From assembly GCA_902476265.1 (NCBI GenBank), contig CABSCP010000009.1, forward strand, positions 1 through 64,000: a stretch of 64,000 nt of DNA. Reading direction: 5' to 3'. A program made the position numbers and the translations under genes. Source of the DNA: an uncultured Lachnospiraceae bacterium. GTDB taxonomy: Bacteria > Bacillota > Clostridia > Lachnospirales > Lachnospiraceae. Below the pieces are notes generated by a model. That model saw nothing but the letters and a program-made list of their open reading frames with translations. It did not search any database and had not been told where the DNA came from. Positions 9,601-16,992 of the stretch are shown here, one piece after another (within the stretch, counting starts at the first letter, position 1; each line of letters begins with the position of its first letter).

Positions 9601-10092
9601 ATGGAAAACGACGAATCCTGTGGAATGTGTGGTGCTGTCACAAATTCCATTGGAAATGAGGCAATGATTCCAGTAAACTATAAAAACTGTAAAGAATTAG
9701 ATCACTTTGCATACCTTTATACAAACTCACATATTAATGAAATTTATACTGATGTTGACCGTCTTGCGATGTTTTGCACCTTAATCCGGAAGAGTATTAT
9801 AAAGGAACATGGTTTTCTTGACGAAGGATATCAGGTTGGTATGTTTGAAGATGATGACTATGCAAAGGTTATTGAAAAGGCAGGATACTGTTTCTATGTT
9901 GCAGAAGATGTATTTATACATCATGTTAATAATGCATCTTTTAATAAATTGGAGGCAAAAGAATACCAAAAGATATTTATTAAAAATAAGGAATATTTTG
10001 AGAAAAAATGGAATACGAAATGGCGAATGCCTAAATACAGGAATGGTGTTACATCTAACGTAAATATGGAAATGATGTCTAATCCCAAATAG
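6619..10092 (+). CDS. Methyltransferase / coiled-coil / GT4-like / GT2 fusion protein
   Basis: One uninterrupted frame of 1157 residues with four parts. Residues 1-200 are a SAM-dependent methyltransferase (motif I VCDMGCAMGEG near 53-63, then VVICSNVLEHF near 113-123). Residues about 210-410 are rich in Gln, Asn, Glu and Lys with heptad-like leucines and should form a long coiled coil. Residues about 525-880 are a GT-B domain like the gene at 2164 (RYQRPQHFASRF, MDD, NPVKFYEYLSAGK). Residues 890-1130 are a GT2 domain (SIVVLTYNN, LLNNDT at 977-982, FEDDD). TTG at 6616 and ATG at 6619 are adjacent; AAGGAG seven bases before the ATG favours the latter. Placed right after Wzm/Wzt, it may extend and cap the exported chain. 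Confidence 0.85.
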   Translation: MIINSKEYWNYRFETDWLDYAGDKQTAFFAKLLCDMLPSSLIKEIMTEEYTVCDMGCAMGEGIPIFSRKLGVDVDGMDFSAEAIGKAKTLYPQSNFHVGDLLNLDSTIRYDVVICSNVLEHFSNPWKIFRNLTSIINKYIIILVPYKEKLDISEHVYQFSEDVIPTQLSGFTLNYVRTIDGKEFSDTYYPDQQILLIYKKENNTIQMLSDLSTGITESLQREYQNILNQNNEQTAQIINQQKAQFDEQERNYNSIINQYKCDILTLNNKIKSLETELNDQEQLKAYISEIEAKNAAFSNKALQDQKQLDTALSELELCKSTIQNLTLQLRDNDARFSNELSRLTLENQNLRKEMQDLIDADSIKDGENTKNENSIKESEKKIQELICELQNKENALLTVESSIYKAKANCNRINSKLSYKFLCLIIRFCHQFLMGTREEKKKFLAICKCFLKRQPDTFSRNDGYNMVLNISNMLELPTHSSTVALPSISESASQTADKNCRDNAEIILPNSISNITAECLDKKYDKPDIIIFSVIDYDFRYQRPQHFASRFAQNGHRVFYINANFINKDNIREISSNLNTVDFFCKSCNAIYFASECPEFLDWFTKKMDSLINIYAIRDAMIILDYPNWIQGAQYLRTKYGFKIIVDYMDDFTGFLGTTSEQLKNNCLHMLKNSDQIIASSQFLYDIATQYTEHVSIVRNGTEVEHFYQAALNKEKKQRPVIGYYGAVSHWFSWEKVCHLAANRPDCDIVIIGEVTEHRDKLEKFANIKLLGEKNYKELPQHLAYFDVCLIPFDTSTDLIKATNPVKFYEYLSAGKKIVATEIPELAPFRDKFVYMSNDNNTFLEYVNLCLSGQDSLKSEEESISFARENDWQKRFESFASVCMQAVPKVSIVVLTYNNLELNKACINSILFKTAYPNYELIILDNMSSDGTIDYLHKIEDLKNEKIKIIFNGKNSGFAGGNNLAIAAATGKYVLLLNNDTLVTRGWITNLVKHMENDESCGMCGAVTNSIGNEAMIPVNYKNCKELDHFAYLYTNSHINEIYTDVDRLAMFCTLIRKSIIKEHGFLDEGYQVGMFEDDDYAKVIEKAGYCFYVAEDVFIHHVNNASFNKLEAKEYQKIFIKNKEYFEKKWNTKWRMPKYRNGVTSNVNMEMMSNPK

Positions 10093-10110
10093 CCACTGGA
10101 GGATAATTGA

Positions 10111-12291
10111 ATGATAAGTTTCGTAAGAAAAAAACTAAATCAAACCAGACAATTGTCGATTTATCCAATTGAAATATCCTGTTATTCATTTTGGATATTT
10201 TTTCTCTTTTTACTATTTGTTACAATGATAGAATTTATCGATTTAATTGCGTTTTTATTAAACATGCCTCAATCCACATTAGTATCTAGGCTATTCGTTG
10301 GATGTATTTGGATTTGCGTAGCATTTTTATTATCAGTTAATGCTAAAATTTCTTTTGAAAAGCAAACTGCAACAGAACACTTTTTCTTTTACCTTATACT
10401 CATATTAGGAATTATAAAGAGTTGTTTTCCGGATACTGCTTATGATACCTTACATTATCATATTATTTCGCATGATTCAGGTTTCAAAAACTGGTTTTCC
10501 GATCCCTACGTTGCACTTGGAAATTTTCAGATATGGGGGTTTAGACTAGGTGATAGAGCGCTAGGAATATTTCATAAATACATGGGTTATCGAATGGGGA
10601 CAATATTAAATACATTCGTATTACTTATAATATACTTACAAATTATAAGTATTATTAAAAAAGTATTACTACCCTCTATTAATAACACACAATGCACAGA
10701 TTGGATGAAAAAATTGGTCAATCCTGCATTACTATCCTTTTGTATTGTAACAGGACATGATTGTTTAATGATGCTTGGTTCTTACTATGTGGATATACTA
10801 GGTATTCCTTTTGCTTTAGAATGTATTAGGATTCTTTTAAAAGGTATGGATAAAGAGACTACACCTGCCACTACTCTTATATTTGCTTTATTTAATGGTC
10901 TATGGTTTGCACTAAAAATGACAAATATTGTATTTATTTTTCCATTAGTAATTTGTTATATTTGGATTCATAGAAAAGAAATGTCATGGAAGATATTTAT
11001 GCTCTCATCAGTACTGGCAGCATTTCCAATGAGTATATACATGGTATTTAATACTGTTTGTACTAAAAACCCTGTTTTTCCATATTATAACAGTTTTTTT
11101 GAATCACCTTACTTTTGGATAACTAATTGGAATGACGGACAGTTTGGTGGAATAAATTCATTTGAACGTTTTTTCTGGATATTTAATGCTATATTTAATA
11201 CAGGTTATAGATTAAGTGAAATTCCCGATAAATATACCTATATCTATATTATTGGGCTTATAGGAATTTTGTTTTTTGCTATTAATTGTCTAAAAAACAA
11301 ATTCGAAGCCTTTAATAAAAAACGCATTATTCTATTATTACTTATTATCTTTTCAAGTTCTCTATTATGGTCATTTACCACAGGTATTGCAAGATATTAT
11401 ATTCCAGGAATGATATATATTTCATTTATGTCAGTTTTCCTAATTTATTGGCTTATTCAAAAAAAATCTCTTATTTATAATGCTATATCTGTTATACTAA
11501 TAGGAATTTTTCTTTTAACCAGTTTTCTACAGATTAAAGACGTTATGGGTGGTCGAGAATGGTCATGGAGAAGTGTTACTCCCCAGCTTTTAGCGGATAA
11601 TTTAACAAAAATATTTAAAGACTACTCACTTGAAGATACATCAGTCATTGATGTTAATACATTTTGTCTTACAGATTCTCAATATGGCGGATATGCATAT
11701 CTGTATCCGGGAAATAGTAAAATTATTAATGCAAGATATATAGGATACATCAGTGATCCAACGATTCAGCAAATGTTTAGTGACGAGCTACAAATGTCTT
11801 TCAACGGTAATGTATACGACATTCGAAAACGAAATTTTGACGATGTCGAATCATATATATATCGATTAAATGAGATGGGATTAACAGCATATAGTTTTTC
11901 TACATGTACAGGAAATATATCCCCATATTTACTCATAAATATTGGTTTTACTGGTCAACCACAAAATACAGTTACATGCTTGTATGATAAGAAAACAATT
12001 GATTCATTAGAAAATCAATCAGGTTCTAAAATGCGTTTTATTATAGGGAAATATTATTTACAAAGTTGTAACGAATACATATTGAAAATATATGAAAAAA
12101 GAAATAACCAAGATTTTTTATTATATCAAAATATATTTAACGGAAATAATTTAGAAAATGTTGAGGTTTCATTTAATCACAAAGTTACTGGTAACAATCT
12201 TTATTTTGAAGTCTTAAACACTAATAAAACAGTAATTTCTGAATCAGATAATAATAGGATAATTATTATTAATCCATACCTATTTGACTAA
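10111..12291 (+). CDS. Polytopic membrane protein, probable GT-C glycosyltransferase
   Basis: A 726-residue protein with roughly ten or more membrane spans in residues 20-490 and a soluble, probably external, C-terminal domain of about 230 residues. An early loop, DTAYDTLHYHIISHDSG, carries the Asp/His residues expected near the active site of polyprenyl-phosphate-sugar-dependent GT-C enzymes. TGGAGGATAATTG precedes the ATG. Strongly AT-rich (the line at 10141 is about 28% GC). It lies directly upstream of a polyprenyl-phosphate GT2 that could make its donor. Alternatives are a flippase or polymerase; family not identified. Confidence 0.6.
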   Translation: MISFVRKKLNQTRQLSIYPIEISCYSFWIFFLFLLFVTMIEFIDLIAFLLNMPQSTLVSRLFVGCIWICVAFLLSVNAKISFEKQTATEHFFFYLILILGIIKSCFPDTAYDTLHYHIISHDSGFKNWFSDPYVALGNFQIWGFRLGDRALGIFHKYMGYRMGTILNTFVLLIIYLQIISIIKKVLLPSINNTQCTDWMKKLVNPALLSFCIVTGHDCLMMLGSYYVDILGIPFALECIRILLKGMDKETTPATTLIFALFNGLWFALKMTNIVFIFPLVICYIWIHRKEMSWKIFMLSSVLAAFPMSIYMVFNTVCTKNPVFPYYNSFFESPYFWITNWNDGQFGGINSFERFFWIFNAIFNTGYRLSEIPDKYTYIYIIGLIGILFFAINCLKNKFEAFNKKRIILLLLIIFSSSLLWSFTTGIARYYIPGMIYISFMSVFLIYWLIQKKSLIYNAISVILIGIFLLTSFLQIKDVMGGREWSWRSVTPQLLADNLTKIFKDYSLEDTSVIDVNTFCLTDSQYGGYAYLYPGNSKIINARYIGYISDPTIQQMFSDELQMSFNGNVYDIRKRNFDDVESYIYRLNEMGLTAYSFSTCTGNISPYLLINIGFTGQPQNTVTCLYDKKTIDSLENQSGSKMRFIIGKYYLQSCNEYILKIYEKRNNQDFLLYQNIFNGNNLENVEVSFNHKVTGNNLYFEVLNTNKTVISESDNNRIIIINPYLFD

Positions 12292-12311
12292 AATGCTAAA
12301 GGAGAAAAATC

Positions 12312-13271
12312 ATGAACAAAATTGCAGTACTAATTCCATGCTATAATGAATCAAAAACAATTGGTAAGGTTATTAGAGACTATAAAAAATATTTACCTGA
12401 CGCTACTATCTATGTTTATGACAATAATTCAACAGATGATACCGCCAAGATAGCTCTACAGGAAGGCGCTATTGTAAAATATGAGTATCAACAAGGAAAA
12501 GGAAATGTTATTCGCCGAATGTTTCGTGATATAGATGCGCAATGCTATTTAATGGTAGATGGTGATGATACTTATCCTGCAGATTGTTCTATGAAGTTAT
12601 GTGAAAAAGTATTGCTTCAAGGCGCTGATATGGTAATAGGTGATCGTCTATCCTCTACATACTTTGCAGAAAATAAACGACCATTTCATAATTTGGGAAA
12701 TATTATTGTTCGAAAGAGCATTAACTTACTATTTAAAAGTGATATAAAAGACATTATGACAGGATATCGCGCTTTTAGCTATAATTTTGTTAAAACATTT
12801 GCTGTTTTGTCAAAAGGCTTTGAAATTGAAACAGAAATGAGTATACATGCCATCGATAAAAATATGAAAATAGAAAACGTTATAATTGACTATCGGGATC
12901 GCCCGGAAGGAAGCGAGTCTAAACTGAATACCTACACTGATGGTTTCAAAGTATTAAGAACTATTTTTAAGTTATTTAGGACATACAAACCTTTTTCCTT
13001 TTTTGCCACATTAACTACAATATTATTATTATTATCACTCTTTTTTTTCATTCCGGTTCTGATAGATTATATACAGACAGGTATTGTATTAAAATTTCCA
13101 ACTTTAATTGTTTGTGGTTTTACTGCTCTAAGTGCATTACAATCTTTTTTCTCGGGGCTTATTTTATCAACATCTGTACAAAAAAGTAAGCAAGACTTTG
13201 AGTACCTGTTAATTAAAACTAACGAAAAATATATAGAAAAACTTTCTTTAACTTCAGAAAGAGGAGAATAA
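12312..13271 (+). CDS. GT2, polyprenyl-phosphate sugar synthase (DPM1/GtrB-like)
   Basis: Likely transfers a sugar from a nucleotide donor to undecaprenyl phosphate, making a lipid donor for GT-C enzymes. The GT2 domain covers residues 1-210: IPCYNESKTIGKV, YDNNSTDDT and a DGDDTYP metal site typical of dolichol-phosphate mannosyltransferases, then RDRPEGSESKL. Two C-terminal membrane spans lie near residues 232-255 and 263-285. AAAGGAG precedes the ATG. It sits between two large membrane proteins that may be its users, as in GtrB-GtrC phage and O-antigen modification systems. Confidence 0.85.
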   Translation: MNKIAVLIPCYNESKTIGKVIRDYKKYLPDATIYVYDNNSTDDTAKIALQEGAIVKYEYQQGKGNVIRRMFRDIDAQCYLMVDGDDTYPADCSMKLCEKVLLQGADMVIGDRLSSTYFAENKRPFHNLGNIIVRKSINLLFKSDIKDIMTGYRAFSYNFVKTFAVLSKGFEIETEMSIHAIDKNMKIENVIIDYRDRPEGSESKLNTYTDGFKVLRTIFKLFRTYKPFSFFATLTTILLLLSLFFFIPVLIDYIQTGIVLKFPTLIVCGFTALSALQSFFSGLILSTSVQKSKQDFEYLLIKTNEKYIEKLSLTSERGE

Positions 13272-13275
13272 TACC

Positions 13276-15066
13276 ATGTTTAAGAAACTAATTTCAGGAT
13301 TTTTAGGTATTTTTATTTTAATTAATATTTCATTTTTCCTTTTTTATATTGGAAGTTTGCATTGCGAAGAGCTATTCCCTATATATATAATATCATCCAT
13401 AATATTATTACTAAATAGCAATTTTCCAAACTTTACTTCTAAAATCAGGATAAGTCATAAAAAAAGTTTTTTCTTTTGGGATAGTTTATTCTCTATATTC
13501 ATTATTTTGGGATCAATTTTGTGGGATAGAAAAGATAACTTTCCCAAACCTTATGAAATCATTATAATTTACTTAGGCTGCTTTTTTCTTGTGCATGTTT
13601 TTTTGTGCGTTATAAACAGTATACTGGATAATTATTTTCCAAGTTGTTTTACGATTAAATTCTTTGAAAAATCCTATATGTCATATTTATGTTTAGCATT
13701 ACTTTTCTTTTTATGTTGGTTACCTGCTTTTTTGTCTAATTTTCCAGGCATAGTTACTTCAGATGCTGGCTGGCAATGGGGAATGGCAACAGGAATATAT
13801 CCGATAAGCAGTCACCACCCACCTTTACACACCTTATTAATTTGGTTGTCTCAACATATTAGTATGCTTTTTACAAATGGTAATTTAAATTCAACATTAG
13901 CTGTAAGTATATATTCTATTATACAGATGCTAATATTGTCTTTAGCCTTTGCATATACAGTAAAATTTTTATATTCTCAACATATATCAAAATACTTATT
14001 TATTTTTTCAATCCTATTTTATGCTTTATTTCCTTTAAATGCGCTTGCAAGCATTGATATGACGAAAGATGTTATTTTTTCTATGTCCATACTTATTTTA
14101 ACTGTTCAAATTTACAAAATTTATCAAACAGATGGATTCTGGATTAACAACAATACACATTTTATTTGTCTTTTCATATCTTTTGCTGCTGTTTTACTAT
14201 TAAGAAGTAATGGATTTATGGTAGTACTAATAACTGCTTTTATATTGGACATATCTTACCATAAAAATGTAAAACGATATTCTACCATATTTATATTAAT
14301 TTTAATCCTCTGTTTGGTAAAGGGTCCTGTTTATAACAATCTGGGGATAACAAAAGGCAACATAACTGAAGCGTTAGGTATGCCTATTAATCAAATAGCT
14401 AATATAATAGTAAATGAAGAATATATCGATGAAAATGACCTTAAACTAATCAATGAGGTATTACCTATAGATACTATAAAAAATATTTATAGTCCCTACT
14501 ATTCTGATCCAATAAAATTTCACGAAAATTTCAATTCTCAAATTATCGTGGAAAATAAATCTGCTTATTTTAAATTATGGATAAAGCTACTACTCAATTA
14601 TCCCCTGAGATGTTTAGAGGCCTCGGCAAACTTAACAATCGGATATTGGTATCCTGGTGTAAGTAAAGGTGCCATTAGCTATGATGTCTATAATAAATCT
14701 GCCACGCTTTTAACTATTGATGCAAAAGCTCACCCTACAATATTTAAAGAAAGTTTGTATGATTACTTTATTGGAATTGATGTCCGTAATAATGTATTCC
14801 TTTCCTGGATATTTAGTATCGGAAATATCGTAATTTTAGTTTTCTTTTGTTTACAACGCTTATGTTATAAGAAAAGCATAAGAAAAATTACGATTATACT
14901 TCCTACTATTATAGTTTGGCTTTCTCTACTATTCGCAACTCCATCTTATTGCGAAACAAGATATGTTTATTCATTATTTTTTTGTTTGCCTGTCTACTTA
15001 ACAATAATATTGAATGAACATTGTATAAAAAATAAATATAATGAGATATTTGCACCAGACAATTAA
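13276..15066 (+). CDS. Polytopic membrane protein resembling the DUF6020 family
   Basis: A 596-residue membrane protein with about 12 hydrophobic segments. After the fourth or fifth span is a loop FPGIVTSDAGWQWGMATG followed by SSHHPPLHTLL, a pattern I associate with DUF6020 membrane proteins and consistent with a GT-C active-site loop (Asp, then His). AGAGGAG lies upstream of the ATG and only four bases separate it from the GT2 gene. It ends the + strand block: its TAA overlaps the stop of the oppositely oriented GT2. Function is inferred only from context. Confidence 0.6.
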   Translation: MFKKLISGFLGIFILINISFFLFYIGSLHCEELFPIYIISSIILLLNSNFPNFTSKIRISHKKSFFFWDSLFSIFIILGSILWDRKDNFPKPYEIIIIYLGCFFLVHVFLCVINSILDNYFPSCFTIKFFEKSYMSYLCLALLFFLCWLPAFLSNFPGIVTSDAGWQWGMATGIYPISSHHPPLHTLLIWLSQHISMLFTNGNLNSTLAVSIYSIIQMLILSLAFAYTVKFLYSQHISKYLFIFSILFYALFPLNALASIDMTKDVIFSMSILILTVQIYKIYQTDGFWINNNTHFICLFISFAAVLLLRSNGFMVVLITAFILDISYHKNVKRYSTIFILILILCLVKGPVYNNLGITKGNITEALGMPINQIANIIVNEEYIDENDLKLINEVLPIDTIKNIYSPYYSDPIKFHENFNSQIIVENKSAYFKLWIKLLLNYPLRCLEASANLTIGYWYPGVSKGAISYDVYNKSATLLTIDAKAHPTIFKESLYDYFIGIDVRNNVFLSWIFSIGNIVILVFFCLQRLCYKKSIRKITIILPTIIVWLSLLFATPSYCETRYVYSLFFCLPVYLTIILNEHCIKNKYNEIFAPDN

Positions 15067-16022
15067 CTCTTTATGTTTTCCCCCTCAAAATTAATCCTCT
15101 CCTCTTCCACCACCGTAGGTCTGCCGATCACCCTGGTATTAATATTCAGAATATATTCTCCCAGCAGTCCGATGAAAAACAGCTGCAGCGATCCGATCAC
15201 AAAGATTCCGATCAGCATGGGAACGCTGCCTGCCGCAAAGCGGTCCCACCAGATCAGCTTCATGACCAGATAAACAAGGGCGATCAAAAGGCTAATTCCG
15301 GAGGAAAGAAAACCCAGAAAGGTTGCCAGCCGCAGTCCTACCTTGGTGTAGGAGGTGATGGAAAGCATGGCAGCGTCATACAGGCTGTAGAAGTTGTTTT
15401 TCGTCTTTCCGGCCCTGCGCTGCTGCTGTTCATAAGGAACTTCGATCCGGTTAAAACCGCTTCCGTATTCGGCCACAATCCCCCGCAGGAAGGGGCAGGG
15501 ATCATGCAGTTCCTTCATCAGATGAATGAAGCTTTTGTCATAGAGGCCAAATCCGGTAAAGTGCTCAATGAATTCCGTTTTGGACATACTGCGGATCACC
15601 CGGTAATAAACGGTCCGCAAAAAGTAGATAAAAGAATTTTCCTTACTGGAAGTTTTAATCGCGCTGACAATCCGGTGTCCTTTTTCCCATTCTTCCACGA
15701 ATCTGGGGATCATGTTCACCGGGTCCTGGAAATCTGCGCACAAAAGCACTGTGCAGTCGCCGGTGGACTGGCACATGCCATAGTAGGGGGAATTGAACTG
15801 TCCAAAATTCGTCACATTGAAAATCGCTTTGATTTTCGGATTGGCTTTGCACAGTTCTCTGATTTTATCCCTCGTCCCGTCCTCGGAACAGTTATCAATA
15901 AAAAGGATTTCATAGTCATATTCAGGCAGCTTTTCTCCCATCATATCGATCACTGCCTGACTGATTGGCACTACATTTTCCACCTCATTATAACAGGGAA
16001 TCACAACGCTGATTTTTTTCAT
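15063..16022 (-). CDS. GT2, bactoprenol-phosphate glycosyltransferase (GtrB/ArnC-like)
   Basis: Predicted to load a sugar onto undecaprenyl phosphate. The GT2 domain is residues 1-220: VVIPCYNEVENV, FIDNCSEDGT, CADFQDP as metal motif and QQQRRAGKTKNNFYSLYDAA, the conserved polyprenyl-phosphate signature. Two membrane spans (about 229-255 and 263-290) precede a short charged tail. It is the last gene of the CDP-sugar operon and could receive the sugar made by the upstream enzymes. Its stop overlaps that of the convergent gene at 15064-15066. GC content is clearly higher than in that neighbour. Confidence 0.88.
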   Translation of the reverse strand: MKKISVVIPCYNEVENVVPISQAVIDMMGEKLPEYDYEILFIDNCSEDGTRDKIRELCKANPKIKAIFNVTNFGQFNSPYYGMCQSTGDCTVLLCADFQDPVNMIPRFVEEWEKGHRIVSAIKTSSKENSFIYFLRTVYYRVIRSMSKTEFIEHFTGFGLYDKSFIHLMKELHDPCPFLRGIVAEYGSGFNRIEVPYEQQQRRAGKTKNNFYSLYDAAMLSITSYTKVGLRLATFLGFLSSGISLLIALVYLVMKLIWWDRFAAGSVPMLIGIFVIGSLQLFFIGLLGEYILNINTRVIGRPTVVEEERINFEGENIKS

Positions 16023-16028
16023 AAATGA

Positions 16029-16958
16029 TCATCTCCAGGTTCTTTGTCCATTTTTCACAAATTCTACGGTTTCCCGGATCCCCTCCTCAAAGGAGACCCT
16101 GGGTACAAATCCGGTATCTTTCTGCAGTTCTTCAATATCCGCGCAAAGGTACATGACCTGTCCTTTGGCATAAGGCACTTCTCCAATTCCTGCGACTGCA
16201 GTTGGCGCCACCGCATCCCGAATCTTAAGAATATATTCTTTCAGCGGTCTGGCCTGTCCGCTGCCCAGACAGTAGGTTTTCTGATCGATTCCTCTTTGTC
16301 CCAACCGGTAAAGAGCATCGGCGGCATCCCTGCTGTAGAGATAATCCCATTGCTGTTCTCCCGCTGTAAAGGATGCTCTTTCCCCTTTTAAAAACCGTTC
16401 TATAGCGGTCATCACCATGGACTGTTTCCCGTCCCAGGGACCGTAAACACTCAGGATTCTCGTCCAAACGTGCCGCATTCCCAGCTGCCTGCAAAGCAGG
16501 CGGCTCATCTGTCCTGCTGCCAGTTTGGCGATGCCATAGCCAGTCTCCGGATGTGTCGGCGTCATGGCGTTCAGGGTCCCTTCCGTCCTGCCGTATTCCG
16601 CCTGAGATCCCGCTCCCAGAAACGCTGTGCAGCCAAATCTCTGTGCCAGATACACCGCATCCAGGGTAGAGGCCGCATTTTTCATCTGCAGCGCCGTGTC
16701 ATTCCGGCTTTCGCCTGTAGTCCCTTCCCAGGCCAGATGATAAAAAACATCCCATTTTTTTCCTGTGGTATTTTGCAGGGAAGCGAAATCGGCAAGATCG
16801 GCATATATTTTTTTCACAAAAGGGTTGTTGGGAATTTGGTAGGACCTGTGGGAATTTTTCCGACACAAAACCAGCACTTCCGTCTGTTCTTCCATGCACT
16901 TTTGAATCAGAGCCATACCCAAGGCTCCCGTAGCTCCTGACAGAATCACTCTTTTCAT
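16029..16958 (-). CDS. NAD(P)-dependent sugar reductase/epimerase (SDR), possibly YerF-like
   Basis: Extended short-chain dehydrogenase of 309 residues. The nucleotide-binding GATGALG is at residues 8-14 and the catalytic YGIAK has Tyr141 and Lys145. GGAG lies 7 bases before the ATG. It stands seven bases upstream of the terminal GT2 and directly downstream of the TPP enzyme, RfbH and RfbG. In Yersinia CDP-yersiniose synthesis, YerF reduces the side-chain ketone after YerE adds a two-carbon unit; position suggests the same role here. Reduction at C-4 of a CDP-3,6-dideoxyhexose is an alternative. Confidence 0.7.
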   Translation of the reverse strand: MKRVILSGATGALGMALIQKCMEEQTEVLVLCRKNSHRSYQIPNNPFVKKIYADLADFASLQNTTGKKWDVFYHLAWEGTTGESRNDTALQMKNAASTLDAVYLAQRFGCTAFLGAGSQAEYGRTEGTLNAMTPTHPETGYGIAKLAAGQMSRLLCRQLGMRHVWTRILSVYGPWDGKQSMVMTAIERFLKGERASFTAGEQQWDYLYSRDAADALYRLGQRGIDQKTYCLGSGQARPLKEYILKIRDAVAPTAVAGIGEVPYAKGQVMYLCADIEELQKDTGFVPRVSFEEGIRETVEFVKNGQRTWR

Positions 16959-16992
16959 ACCGGTCTCCGTCCTTTGACAAAATACCTATCGC

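Noticed and set aside
6619..10092. Possibility that the fusion is two or three genes joined by an assembly error
   Set aside because: The frame is uninterrupted with no internal RBS-ATG pair that I can see at the domain borders, and the linkers read as normal coding sequence. Read data would be needed for proof.
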